This document shows, piece by piece, positions 17,691 to 26,825 of a DNA stretch of 48,986 bases. Origin of the DNA: Candidatus Evtepia faecavium (lineage in GTDB: Bacteria; Bacillota; Clostridia; Oscillospirales; Oscillospiraceae); the NCBI GenBank assembly GCA_019115545.1, contig DXDK01000036.1, forward strand, positions 1 to 48,986, written 5' to 3'. A program made the position numbers and the translations under genes. Numbering within the stretch: the first letter of the stretch is position 1; every line of letters begins with the position of its first letter. The notes beneath the pieces are model-generated. The model was given only the letters and a program-made list of their open reading frames with translations. It did no database searches and had not been told where the DNA came from.

Positions 17691-18674
17691 ATGCGTTGGA
17701 GACATCCCCTGGCCGCCCTGCTGGCCGCCCTCTGCCTGCTGGCCCTGTCCGCCTGCGGGGAGACCTCCGCCCCGGCGGAGAACCCAGAACAGACCCCACC
17801 GGCAGAGACCACGGAGCCGGCCCCGCCGGCGGACACCCCTGAGACCCCCGCCGACCCCGCCCCGGCGGAGGATCCCTCCCTCACCCAGTTCCGGGAGACC
17901 CTGGCGGAGGGGGGCTACTTCTGCGGCCTGGCCTTCCTGGGCTACCTGCCGGAGGGGGACCCCGCAGGGCTGGAGGAACTCCTCCAGGCGGGGGGATACG
18001 GGGAGGACTATCCCTTCCTGGCCGACCTGTCCCAGGACCAGGTGGTGGACTATGAAGGGGACGAGGTCTATTGCCTGGTCCCCCGGGACCCGGCGGCGTC
18101 CCTCACCGTCCAGGCCTGGAATTCCACCCCGGAGAACCAGTACCAGGGGGAGGTGGGGGAGACCCTCTACACCGATGACCAGGGCCAGCCGGTGGTCCTC
18201 ATCGGCAACGTCAGCGACGTGATCCCCAACCTCCAGGTCACCCTGACCGGGGAGGATGGCACGGAGCTGCTCTGGCACCCCGCCCTGGGCCTGTGCGACA
18301 GCACCCTGGCCCTGCCGGCTACCCCCAAGGTCTATGACTTCAGCCGGTACGACACCCTGGAGCTCCCCCAGCAGGCCGCCGATTTCCTGGGCACCTGGGC
18401 GGCGGAGGGGGCCAGCCTCACCCTCCGGGAGGACGGGAGCGCCGCCTACACCACCCCGGCGGGGGAGGCCTTCACCGGGACCTACTACGTCATCACCACC
18501 TCCAGCCAGTACCCGGAGGGGTCGGTGCTCCTGGAGCTCTCCGCTGAGGGGAACACCCCGGACTTCTGGGGGATCTTTACCTTCACCCCGGAGGGGCGCA
18601 CCCTCACTGCCGCCAGCGTCACCGGGGACCGGCTCCTGGACCGGGAGACGGTGACCTTCACCGCGGCCGAATAA
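17691..18674 (+). CDS. hypothetical lipoprotein with P/E/T/A-rich linker
   Basis: MRWRHPLAALLAALCLLALSACGE lipobox, then APAENPEQTPPAETTEPAPPADTPETPADPAPAEDP. Confidence 0.75.
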   Translation: MRWRHPLAALLAALCLLALSACGETSAPAENPEQTPPAETTEPAPPADTPETPADPAPAEDPSLTQFRETLAEGGYFCGLAFLGYLPEGDPAGLEELLQAGGYGEDYPFLADLSQDQVVDYEGDEVYCLVPRDPAASLTVQAWNSTPENQYQGEVGETLYTDDQGQPVVLIGNVSDVIPNLQVTLTGEDGTELLWHPALGLCDSTLALPATPKVYDFSRYDTLELPQQAADFLGTWAAEGASLTLREDGSAAYTTPAGEAFTGTYYVITTSSQYPEGSVLLELSAEGNTPDFWGIFTFTPEGRTLTAASVTGDRLLDRETVTFTAAE

Positions 18675-18686
18675 CTCCGAAAAACA

Positions 18687-18722
18687 GCGCCCCCGGCGCG
18701 GCATCTGCCGCGCCGGGGGCGC
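18687..18722. terminator. intrinsic terminator between convergent genes
   Basis: 16-bp perfect stem GCGCCCCCGGCGCGGC-atct-GCCGCGCCGGGGGCGC. Confidence 0.85.
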
Positions 18723-18742
18723 TTTGCGTCAACGGGAAGGGG

Positions 18743-19774
18743 TCACCACAGCCCCAGCAGGTGCTGGATCACCAGGCTGGTGACGGTGATCCCCACCCAG
18801 CAGCAGGCCCCCAGAGCCAAGGGGGCGCCGCCGGTTTTCACCAGTTTCACGATGTCGGTGTTCAGCCCGATGGCGGCCATGGCCAGGACGATGAAGAACT
18901 TGCTCAGGGTCTTGATGGGGGAGAAGACGCTGGCGTCCACCCCCAGGGACACGGCCACGGTGGTGATGAGGCTGGCCAGGATGAAGTAGAGGATGAAGAA
19001 GGGGAAGATGGATCGCAGGCGGACCTTTTCCCCCTGTTCCCGCTGGCCCTTTTTGGCCTGGAGGAAGGCCAGCACCAGGACGATGGGGATGATGGCCAGG
19101 GTGCGGGTGAGCTTCACAGTGACGGCCTTGTCCAGGGTGGCGCTGCCCAGGCCCCACATGCTGTCCCAGGTGGCGGCGGCAGCGGTGACGGAGGAGGTGT
19201 CGTTCACCGCGGTGCCGGCGAAGATGCCAAAGCCCTCCCCGGAGGTGGTGCTGAAGCCCAAAAAGTTGCCCAGAATGGGGAAGAGGATGGCCGCCAGGAC
19301 GTTGAAGAAGAAGATCACCGAGATGGACTGGGCCACCTCCTCGTCGTCGGCGTGGATCACCGGGGCGGCGGCGGCGATGGCCGACCCGCCGCAGATGGAG
19401 GAGCCCACCCCGATGAGGGTGGCGCTCTTGCTGGGGATGGGCAGCACCTTGTACAGCAGGAAGGCGATGAGCAGGGAGACGGTGATGGTGCACACGATGA
19501 TGGGCAGGGACTGCCGGCCGGTGTGGAGGACCACGGTGAGATCCAGGCCGAAGCCCAGCAGGATCACCGCCCACTGGAGGATCTTCTTGGAGGTGAACTT
19601 GATCCCCGGGGCCATCCTGCCCTGGTCCTTCAGGGGGACGGCGATGAGCATCCCCAGGAGGATGGCGATCACCGGCCCGCCCACCACGGGGAAGAGGGTC
19701 CCCAGAAACCAGGCGGGGACGGCGATGGCCAGGCACAGCAGCAGTCCCCGGCCGTTTTTCGCAAGAAACGTCAT
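18743..19774 (-). CDS. YeiH family (UPF0324) putative sulfate exporter
   Basis: [18 protein letters not shown]...[41 protein letters not shown]. Confidence 0.88.
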   Translation of the reverse strand: MTFLAKNGRGLLLCLAIAVPAWFLGTLFPVVGGPVIAILLGMLIAVPLKDQGRMAPGIKFTSKKILQWAVILLGFGLDLTVVLHTGRQSLPIIVCTITVSLLIAFLLYKVLPIPSKSATLIGVGSSICGGSAIAAAAPVIHADDEEVAQSISVIFFFNVLAAILFPILGNFLGFSTTSGEGFGIFAGTAVNDTSSVTAAAATWDSMWGLGSATLDKAVTVKLTRTLAIIPIVLVLAFLQAKKGQREQGEKVRLRSIFPFFILYFILASLITTVAVSLGVDASVFSPIKTLSKFFIVLAMAAIGLNTDIVKLVKTGGAPLALGACCWVGITVTSLVIQHLLGLW

Positions 19775-19820
19775 AGGTGTCCTCTCTTTCTGTTCTCGTT
19801 GGGCGGAAGGGGCGCGCCGG

Positions 19821-20501
19821 TCACCGGGCCGGGGAAAGGGGGCCCAGGAGGGTGATCTGCCGGCCCTGGCTCTCCAGCAGGCCGGCCTGGCGGAGCTTGC
19901 TCAGCTCGGCGGACATGGCGCTGCGGTCCACCCCCAGGTAGTCGGCCAGGGCCTGGCGGTCATAGTCCAGGGTGAAGGTGGCACTGCCGGCCCGCCGGGC
20001 CTCGTCGGTGAAGTAGGCCATGAGCTTCTCCCGGGTGGTCCGCCGGGACAGCAGGGCCAGTTTCCGGGTGAGCACCAGGTTCTTCTCCGCGGAGATGGTC
20101 AGCAGGTTGGCCACCAGCCGGGGGTGCACCGGGAGGATCTCCCTGTCAGGGTGGAGCAGCCGCTGGCCGTCCAGCAGCAGGACGGTGCTGTCCTGGGCGG
20201 CCTCCACGCTCACCGGCAGGGCGGGAAAGGCCACCCAGGCAAAGGCCTCCCCAAACAGCTGCGGGGGGGCCGCCGAGGCCAGGATGTTCCGGTTGCCGCA
20301 GTAGTCCTCGTGGACGATGCGCACCGAGCCGGACAGGACGATTCCCATCCACCGGGCGGGCTCCCCGGCGGCCAGAAGATGCTGGTGCCGGCTGGCCCGG
20401 AGGGTGCGCGCCCCCAGGTGGGGGAGCACCTGCTCCAGTTCCCCCTGGGGGATCCCTTGAAACAGAGGGCACTGGGCCAGCAGGGGGTAGAATTCTCTCA
20501 T
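19821..20501 (-). CDS. Crp/Fnr family transcriptional regulator
   Basis: cNMP-binding fold N-terminus ([20 protein letters not shown]) and C-terminal HTH ([30 protein letters not shown]). Confidence 0.88.
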   Translation of the reverse strand: MREFYPLLAQCPLFQGIPQGELEQVLPHLGARTLRASRHQHLLAAGEPARWMGIVLSGSVRIVHEDYCGNRNILASAAPPQLFGEAFAWVAFPALPVSVEAAQDSTVLLLDGQRLLHPDREILPVHPRLVANLLTISAEKNLVLTRKLALLSRRTTREKLMAYFTDEARRAGSATFTLDYDRQALADYLGVDRSAMSAELSKLRQAGLLESQGRQITLLGPLSPAR

Positions 20502-20515
20502 GGTTTCCCTCCAGA

Positions 20516-20531
20516 TGTTGGATTTCCAACA
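20516..20531. promoter_or_regulatory. candidate Crp/Fnr-family operator (perfect palindrome)
   Basis: TGTTGGATTTCCAACA, i.e. TGTTG-N6-CAACA, in the divergent intergenic region. Confidence 0.65.
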
Positions 20532-20558
20532 GACAATGCTCTCGTATCCTACTAGAAT
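20530..20558 (+). promoter_or_regulatory. predicted promoter of the ferredoxin gene
   Basis: CAGACA - 17 nt - TAGAAT; weak -35. Confidence 0.45.
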
Positions 20559-20574
20559 ATAGATAAAAAGTCAA
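20546..20574 (-). promoter_or_regulatory. predicted promoter of the Crp/Fnr gene
   Basis: On minus strand TTGACT - 17 nt - TAGGAT. Confidence 0.55.
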
Positions 20575-20597
20575 GGTATTTCCAGGAGGTTTTTCCT

Positions 20598-21290
20598 ATG
20601 TCTACTGCACGCAAAATCATTCAAATCGACGAAGCCCTGTGCAACGGCTGCGGCCTGTGTGCCGGGGCCTGCCACGAGGGGGCCATCGCCATGGTGAACG
20701 GAAAGGCCAAGCTGGTCCGGGAGGACCACTGCGACGGCCTGGGGGACTGCCTCCCCGCCTGCCCGGTGGGGGCCATCACTTTTGTGACCCGGCCGGCCCC
20801 TGCCTATGACCCCGCCGCCGTGGCCCGGACCCGGGCCGCCCAGGCCGCCCACGCCGGGGGATGTCCCGGCAGCCGCCCCCAGGTCCTGTCCCAGCCGGCG
20901 GCAGGGGAGGGGGCGAAGGAGGCCCCCTTCAGCTGCCTGGCCCAGTGGCCGGTGCAGCTCCGCCTGGTCCCGGTAAAAGCCCCCTATTTTGACGGGGCCC
21001 ACCTGCTGGTGGCGGCGGACTGCGCCGCCTATGCCCGGGGCACCTTCCATCGAGATTACATGCAGGGGCGGGTGACCCTCATCGGCTGCCCCAAGCTGGA
21101 CGAGGCCGACTACCGGGCAAAGCTCACCCAGATCCTGTCCGGCAACGACATCCGCAGCCTCACCGTGGTGCGGATGCAGGTGCCCTGCTGCGGCGGGCTC
21201 CAGCAGGCGGCCCAGATGGCCTGCCTGGCCAGCGGGAAGGCCATTCCCTTCCAGGTGGTGACCCTTTCTGCAGAGGGAAAGGTCCTCTGA
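20598..21290 (+). CDS. 4Fe-4S ferredoxin-type protein (Crp/Fnr/HCP-associated type)
   Basis: CNGCGLCAGACHEGAI and CDGLGDCLPACPVGAI clusters; C-terminal GCPKLDEADYRAKLTQIL...VPCCGGL. Confidence 0.85.
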   Translation: MSTARKIIQIDEALCNGCGLCAGACHEGAIAMVNGKAKLVREDHCDGLGDCLPACPVGAITFVTRPAPAYDPAAVARTRAAQAAHAGGCPGSRPQVLSQPAAGEGAKEAPFSCLAQWPVQLRLVPVKAPYFDGAHLLVAADCAAYARGTFHRDYMQGRVTLIGCPKLDEADYRAKLTQILSGNDIRSLTVVRMQVPCCGGLQQAAQMACLASGKAIPFQVVTLSAEGKVL

Positions 21291-21493
21291 TGCAAATGGG
21301 GGAATTTTGTCGAAATGCATCCCTCCGCCCCCGGGCGGGGAGGGGCCGGCAAGGATTGTGTTAGGACCTTGACAGTTTGCGAGTGGTGTATTTGCACAAA
21401 GAAGGTAAAGGGCCATCGTTTTCCTTTGACTTTCCCGGCAGGATAGAAGGATTCCGCAGGTTTTCCTGCAGGAAGTTTGGGTATAACTTTCAT

Positions 21494-21522
21494 TTACAAA
21501 GAGAGCTTGCAAATGGTAAGAT
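21494..21522 (+). promoter_or_regulatory. predicted promoter of the pyruvate:ferredoxin oxidoreductase gene
   Basis: TTACAA - 17 nt - TAAGAT with ATGG extended -10; overlaps ATGGTA-N6-TACCAT (21513-21530). Confidence 0.4.
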
Positions 21523-21530
21523 GATACCAT

Positions 21531-21570
21531 CAGAGGAGAGTGCGGGCCATGGCATCATGGCTCGCCTCTG
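21531..21570 (+). promoter_or_regulatory. 5'-UTR hairpin upstream of the PFOR gene
   Basis: cagag-gagagt-GCGGGCCATG-gcat-CATGGCTCGC-ctctg: 15 pairs with a 6-nt bulge and one G-U. Confidence 0.6.
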
Positions 21571-21635
21571 AATATAAGGAAAACCATCCAGTGAAATGGT
21601 TCCCCCCATTTACCCTGGCAGAAGGAGGAGTCAAC

Positions 21636-24600
21636 GTGGCAAGAAAGCGCAAGACAATGGACGGCAACACCGCGGCGGCCCATGTGGCGTATGCTTTTAC
21701 TGAAGTCGCGGCAATTTATCCCATCACCCCGTCCTCTGTGATGGCAGAGCTTTCGGACAAGTGGTCTGCGGAAGGACGGAACAACATGTTTGGCCAGCCG
21801 GTGAAGGTATCGGTGATGCAGTCGGAGGGCGGCGCCGCCGGCGCGGTCCACGGCTCTCTGACCGCCGGCGCCCTGACCACCACGTTCACCGCCTCTCAGG
21901 GGCTTCTGCTGATGATCCCCAATATGTACAAGATCGCCGGCAGCCTGCTGCCCGGGGTGATGCACGTCTCCGCCCGGGCCCTGGCCACCCACGCCCTGTC
22001 CATCTTCGGCGACCACAGCGACGTGATGTCCTGCCGCTCCACCGGCTACGCCATGCTGTGCAGCGCCAACCCCCAGGAGGTCATGGACCTGGGCGCTGTG
22101 GCCCATCTCACCGCCATCGCCGGCCGGGTGCCCTTCCTCCACTTCTTCGACGGCTTCCGCACCTCCCACGAGATCCGGAAGGTGGAGGTCTGGGACTATG
22201 ACGAGCTGAAGTCCATGGTGGACATGGACGCCCTGAAGGCCTTCCGGGAGCGGGCCCTGAACCCCGACCACCCGGTGCTCCGGGGCTCTGCCCAGAACCC
22301 GGACATCTTCTTCCAGGTCAACGAGTCCCGCAACCAGTACTACGATGCCCTCCCCGCCGTGGTGGAGGAGTACATGGACAAGGTCAACCAGCGCATCGGC
22401 ACCAACTACAAGCTCTTCAACTACTACGGCGCCCCCGACGCCGAGACCGTCATGGTGGCCATGGGCTCCGTGTGCGACGCGGCGGAGGAAGTGGTGGACT
22501 ACCTCAACGCCAAGGGGGAGAAGGTCGGCCTGGTGAAGGTCCACCTCTACCGCCCCTTTGCCACCGACCGCTTCGTGGCCGCCCTTCCCGCCACGGTGAA
22601 GAACGTGGTGGTCATGGACCGCTGTAAGGACCCCTCCGCCATCGGCGAGCCCCTGTATCTGGACGTGGTGGCCGCCCTGGCCCAAAGTCCCCTGGCCGGC
22701 ACCAAGGTGGTGGGCGGCCGGTACGGCCTGGGTTCCAAGGACACCACCCCCGGCGGCATCCTCTCCGCCTTCCGCAACGGCCAGAGCGACGACCCCGTGC
22801 GCAGCTTCACCATCAACATCGAGGACGATGTCACCCACCGCTCCCTGCCCATCCAGGAGGAGCCCGACGTGTCGGAAGAGGGGACCATCGCCTGCAAGTT
22901 CTGGGGTCTCGGCGGGGACGGCACCGTGGGCGCCAACAAGAACTCCATCAAGATCATCGGTGACAACACCGACATGCAGGTCCAGGCCTATTTCCAGTAC
23001 GACTCCAAGAAGTCCGGCGGCGTGACCATCAGCCACCTGCGGTTCGGCAGGAACCAGATCAAGGCCTCCTATTACGTCACCCAGGCCGACTTCGTGGCCT
23101 GCCACTCTGCGGCCTACATGGAGAAGTTCGACATCGTCCAGGACATCAAGCCCGGCGGCACCTTCCTGCTCAACTGTTCCTGGAACATGCAGGAGCTGGA
23201 GGAGCACCTCCCCGCCGCCGCCAAGCGGTACCTGGCCCAGAACAACATCCACGTCTACACCTGCGACGCCACCCATAAGGCCATCGAGCTGGGCATGGGC
23301 AACCGGTCCAACACCATCCTCCAGGCCGCCTTCTTCAAGCTGGCCAAGGTCATCCCTGTGGAGGAGGCCGTCCAGCACATGAAGGACGCCATCGTCAAGA
23401 GCTACGGCCACAAGGGCATGGACGTCATCATGCGCAACTACAACGCCGTGGACGCCGGCATCGAAGGGGTCCAGGAAGTGCCCATCCCCAGCGGTTGGGC
23501 CGACGCCCAGGACACCCCCGTGGAGCCCGAGATCCGCACCGACCGGCAGGAGCTGGCCCAGTACGTGAAGGACGTCATGATCCCCGCCAACGCCATGCGG
23601 GGGGATGTCATCCCCGTCTCCAAGCTCATGGCCGGGGCCGACGGCACCCTGCCCCAGGGCACCGCTGCCTTTGAGAAGCGGGGCATCGCCGTCTCCGTCC
23701 CCGAGTGGGATCCCCAGAGCTGCATCCAGTGCAACATCTGCTCCTATGTCTGTCCCCACGCCTGCATCCGGCCCATCGTCATGGACGCCGACGAGGTGGT
23801 GGAGGCCCCCAAGCACATCAAGATGCACGACATGCGGGGCAAGGGCTGCGAGATCTACGCCTACACCATGACCGTCTCCGTGCTGGACTGCACCGGCTGC
23901 GGCTCCTGCGTGGAGGCCTGCCCCGCCAAGACCAAGGCCCTCACCATGAAGCCCCTGGCCTCCCAGATGGGCGAGCAGGAGATCTTCAACTACGGCCAGG
24001 AGCAGGTCACCCAGAAGCACACCCCCTTCGCCAAGGAGACCGTGAAGGGCAGCCAGTTCGAGCAGCCCCTCTTCGAGTTCTCCGGCGCCTGCGCCGGCTG
24101 CGGCGAGACCCCCTACGTCAAGCTGGTCACCCAGCTCTTCGGGGACCGGATGTACATCGCCAACGCCACCGGCTGCACCTCCATCTGGGGCGGCAGCGCC
24201 CCCTCCACCCCCTACACCGTGAACAAGGAGGGGAGAGGCCCCGCCTGGGAGAACTCCCTCTTCGAGGACGGCGCCGAGTTCGGCTACGGCATGAACCTGG
24301 CCGTCCACGCCCGGCAGAAGGCGGCCGCCGACCTGGCCCGTTCCCTGGCCCAGGAGGAGTCCACCCCCGCCGCGGTGACCCTCTGCGCCCAGAAGTGGCT
24401 CAACCACCGCAATGAGGTGGAGGGCTCCCGCACCACCGGCCAGGCCCTGACGGAAGCCCTGGCCAAGGCCCTCTCCGAGGGCAAGGGGGACCAGGCCCAG
24501 CTCCAGGCCCTGTATGATATGCGGGATATGTTCGGCCAGAAGTCCATCTGGGCCTTCGGCGGCGACGGTTGGGCTTACGACATCGGCTACGGCGGTGTGG

Positions 24601-25205
24601 ACCACGTGCTGGCCTCCGGGGCCAACATCAACATCCTGGTGCTGGACACCGAGGTCTACTCCAACACCGGCGGCCAGGCCTCCAAGGCCACCAACACCGG
24701 CGCGGTGGCTCAGTTCGCCGCGGCAGGCAAGGACGTGGCCAAGAAGGACCTGGCGGCCATCGCCATGCAGTACGGCAACGTCTACGTGGCCCAGGTGGCC
24801 ATGGGCGCCGACTACAGCCAGACCCTCCGGGCCCTGCTGGAGGCCGAGTCCTACCCCGGCACTTCCATCGTCATCGCCTATGCCCCCTGCATCAGCCACG
24901 GCATCAAGATCGGCATGCAGAACACCATGCTGGAGATGAGCGCCGCCGTCCAGGCCGGCTACTGGCACCTCTTCCGCTATGACCCCCGCCGCCTGGAGAA
25001 GGGCCGCAACCCCTTCCAGCTGGATTCCCCGGAGCCCATCATGGACTACCAGGAGTTCATCACCGGCGAGGTGCGTTACTCCTCCCTCCAGCTCACCTTC
25101 CCCGACCGGGCCAAGGACCTCTTCGAGAAGGCAGAGAAGGAGGCCAAGGCCAAGTACCAGCGCCTGGTGGAGCTCAGCAAGCCCTGGGAGCACAAGGACG
25201 CCTGA
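21636..25205 (+). CDS. nifJ: pyruvate:ferredoxin (flavodoxin) oxidoreductase
   Basis: MARKRKTMDGNTAAAHVAYAFTEVAAIYPITPSS; CIQCNICSYVCPHACIRP and CTGCGSCVEACPAK clusters; TPP domain GDGWAYDIGYGG, TEVYSNTGGQ. GTG start after GGAGGAG. Confidence 0.97.
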   Translation: MARKRKTMDGNTAAAHVAYAFTEVAAIYPITPSSVMAELSDKWSAEGRNNMFGQPVKVSVMQSEGGAAGAVHGSLTAGALTTTFTASQGLLLMIPNMYKIAGSLLPGVMHVSARALATHALSIFGDHSDVMSCRSTGYAMLCSANPQEVMDLGAVAHLTAIAGRVPFLHFFDGFRTSHEIRKVEVWDYDELKSMVDMDALKAFRERALNPDHPVLRGSAQNPDIFFQVNESRNQYYDALPAVVEEYMDKVNQRIGTNYKLFNYYGAPDAETVMVAMGSVCDAAEEVVDYLNAKGEKVGLVKVHLYRPFATDRFVAALPATVKNVVVMDRCKDPSAIGEPLYLDVVAALAQSPLAGTKVVGGRYGLGSKDTTPGGILSAFRNGQSDDPVRSFTINIEDDVTHRSLPIQEEPDVSEEGTIACKFWGLGGDGTVGANKNSIKIIGDNTDMQVQAYFQYDSKKSGGVTISHLRFGRNQIKASYYVTQADFVACHSAAYMEKFDIVQDIKPGGTFLLNCSWNMQELEEHLPAAAKRYLAQNNIHVYTCDATHKAIELGMGNRSNTILQAAFFKLAKVIPVEEAVQHMKDAIVKSYGHKGMDVIMRNYNAVDAGIEGVQEVPIPSGWADAQDTPVEPEIRTDRQELAQYVKDVMIPANAMRGDVIPVSKLMAGADGTLPQGTAAFEKRGIAVSVPEWDPQSCIQCNICSYVCPHACIRPIVMDADEVVEAPKHIKMHDMRGKGCEIYAYTMTVSVLDCTGCGSCVEACPAKTKALTMKPLASQMGEQEIFNYGQEQVTQKHTPFAKETVKGSQFEQPLFEFSGACAGCGETPYVKLVTQLFGDRMYIANATGCTSIWGGSAPSTPYTVNKEGRGPAWENSLFEDGAEFGYGMNLAVHARQKAAADLARSLAQEESTPAAVTLCAQKWLNHRNEVEGSRTTGQALTEALAKALSEGKGDQAQLQALYDMRDMFGQKSIWAFGGDGWAYDIGYGGVDHVLASGANINILVLDTEVYSNTGGQASKATNTGAVAQFAAAGKDVAKKDLAAIAMQYGNVYVAQVAMGADYSQTLRALLEAESYPGTSIVIAYAPCISHGIKIGMQNTMLEMSAAVQAGYWHLFRYDPRRLEKGRNPFQLDSPEPIMDYQEFITGEVRYSSLQLTFPDRAKDLFEKAEKEAKAKYQRLVELSKPWEHKDA

Positions 25206-25237
25206 ACCTGATTTCCCATTCCCACGTTTCCATCAAC

Positions 25238-25268
25238 CCCCGGCAGAGCCTGTGCGGCTCTGCCGGGG
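25238..25268 (+). terminator. intrinsic terminator of nifJ
   Basis: CCCCGGCAGAGCC-tgtgc-GGCTCTGCCGGGG + TTTTCTC. Confidence 0.85.
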
Positions 25269-25285
25269 TTTTCTCTGGGAACCAT

Positions 25286-25314
25286 TTGACAACCCGGGGA
25301 AACCATGGCACAAT
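25286..25314 (+). promoter_or_regulatory. predicted promoter of the MgtC-like gene
   Basis: TTGACA - 17 nt - CACAAT with CATGG extended -10. Confidence 0.5.
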
Positions 25315-25377
25315 AGGGAAAAACACCCTTCCGGCGCCCCAGCCCGCCGGAGGGGTTCCGTGAAAGGGGGAGGAGAC

Positions 25378-26067
25378 ATGGTCCACTTGGAACTGACTGG
25401 CAGCCTCAGCGACCTGAACGTCCTGTCTGTGGGGCTCCGGCTGCTGCTGGCAATGATTTTTGGCGGGACCATCGGCTTTGAACGAGGGGTCCGCCAGCGG
25501 GCCGCCGGCCTGCGGACCCACATGCTGCTGTGCGTGGGGGCGGCCTCCACCATGCTGGTGAGCCAGTTTATGTACGCCAGCTACGGGGTGGGGGACCCCG
25601 CCCGCCTCAGCGCCCAGGTGATCAGCGGCATCGGCTTTCTGGGGGCGGGCACCATCATCGTCACCCGGCGCAACCAGGTGAAGGGCCTCACCACCGCGGC
25701 CACCCTGTGGACCACCGCCTGCATGGGCCTGGCGGTGGGGGTGGGCTTCTACGTCTGCGCCCTGCTGATGTACGCCGCCCTGATCATCATCCTCCTGCTG
25801 GTGAACGTGGTGGACAACCGCTTCCTGAAGGTCCCCACCAGCACTGCCCTCTACCTGGAGGTCCAGCGGGACATCGGCCTGGGCAACGCCATCCACTTCA
25901 TCCACGAGATCGGCTGGACCGTGCGGGAAGTAAAGGAGTTCCCCTCCGGCCGGCCGGATGTGCTGGCGGTGCGGATGGACCTGGAATCCGACCAGGCCAT
26001 GCGGGGGGACGTGTCCAGCATGGTCCTGCTGAAGGAGCAGGAAGGGGTCATCCGCTTGGAGATGTGA
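25378..26067 (+). CDS. MgtC/SapB family protein
   Basis: LLLAMIFGGTIGFERGVRQRAAGLRTHMLLCVGAASTMLVSQ...GIGFLGAGTIIV...GLTTAATLWTTACMGLAVGVG; C-terminal ACT-like region. Confidence 0.92.
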   Translation: MVHLELTGSLSDLNVLSVGLRLLLAMIFGGTIGFERGVRQRAAGLRTHMLLCVGAASTMLVSQFMYASYGVGDPARLSAQVISGIGFLGAGTIIVTRRNQVKGLTTAATLWTTACMGLAVGVGFYVCALLMYAALIIILLLVNVVDNRFLKVPTSTALYLEVQRDIGLGNAIHFIHEIGWTVREVKEFPSGRPDVLAVRMDLESDQAMRGDVSSMVLLKEQEGVIRLEM

Positions 26068-26083
26068 GCCCCACCCAAGGTAA

Positions 26084-26125
26084 AAAAACAGCTTCCCTTG
26101 TACCAAAACAAGGGAAGCTGTTTTT
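26084..26125. terminator. bidirectional intrinsic terminator
   Basis: AAAAACAGCTTCCCTTGT-accaaa-ACAAGGGAAGCTGTTTTT. Confidence 0.9.
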
Positions 26126-26141
26126 CTATGCAGGAGTCCGG

Positions 26142-26825
26142 TTACCGGAACACCTTTCCCGCCCCGTCCAGCACTTCCAGGCGGTGGGCGGCGGTGTACA
26201 CCGGGGCAAACTGGGGCCAGGCCCCCTGGAAGCCCTGGAGAAGGACGGCGGGGCTCAGCCCCGGGTTCTGGGCCTGGAGGAGGAGGGTGAGCTCCAGCTT
26301 GTCCCCCAGGGGCCGGAGGGCCTCCACCTTCTGGATGGCGGGGATGAGGTCCACCTCGGTAAAGCCGGACTTGGCCTTCTTGCTCTTTTTCTGGACCACG
26401 AAGTGATCCCGGGCGGTGAGGTCCCGGAAGGCCTCCGCCGCCCCCTGGGCCAGTTCCCCGGCAAACTCCCAGGTGAGGGCGTACCGGACGGAGGCCAGCT
26501 CCCGGAAGGGGCGGGCGGCGTCGTAGCAGTCCAGCACCCGGATGCCGGCGGGGAGGACCTGGTTCATCCGCTCCGGCAGGGCCTCCCGGGTGCAGCCGGC
26601 CTCCAGGCCGAACTCCATCAGCTCGCACTGGCTGGAAAAGCCCAGGGGCAGGGGGAGGGGAATGGACACGTAGGGGTGGGGATGGAACCCCGCCGTGTGG
26701 CGGATGGTGATCCCCCCCCGGAGGAAGGCCCGCTCCATGGTGTGCATCAGGTCCAGGTGGGAGATGTACTTGGCGCTGCCCTCCTTGACGAAGAGGATGC
26801 GCTGGTCGATCCGGGGCTCAGACAT
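26142..26825 (-). CDS. TIGR03936 family radical SAM-associated protein (DUF2344)
   Basis: RILFVKEGSAKYISHLDLMHTMERAFLRGGITIRHTAGFHPHPYVSIPLPLPLG. Confidence 0.9.
   Translation of the reverse strand: MSEPRIDQRILFVKEGSAKYISHLDLMHTMERAFLRGGITIRHTAGFHPHPYVSIPLPLPLGFSSQCELMEFGLEAGCTREALPERMNQVLPAGIRVLDCYDAARPFRELASVRYALTWEFAGELAQGAAEAFRDLTARDHFVVQKKSKKAKSGFTEVDLIPAIQKVEALRPLGDKLELTLLLQAQNPGLSPAVLLQGFQGAWPQFAPVYTAAHRLEVLDGAGKVFR

Noticed and set aside
17767-17880. P/E/T/A repeats considered as a tandem DNA repeat array
   Set aside because: Irregular units; better explained as a low-complexity protein linker after the lipobox.
21369-21397. TTGACA at 21369 as the nifJ promoter
   Set aside because: No acceptable -10 at 16-18 nt (ttgcac or tttgca); TTACAA-17-TAAGAT downstream is a better, though still unproven, choice.
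21540-21635. In-frame N-terminal extension of nifJ (MRAMASWLASEYKENHPVKW...)
   Set aside because: Falls in the hairpin region and lacks a good RBS; GTG 21636 has a strong GGAGGAG and matches the conserved PFOR N-terminus.
21555-25193. 1212-aa minus-strand ORF
   Set aside because: Complement of nifJ; composed of G/H/L/V-rich sequence with no domain pattern.
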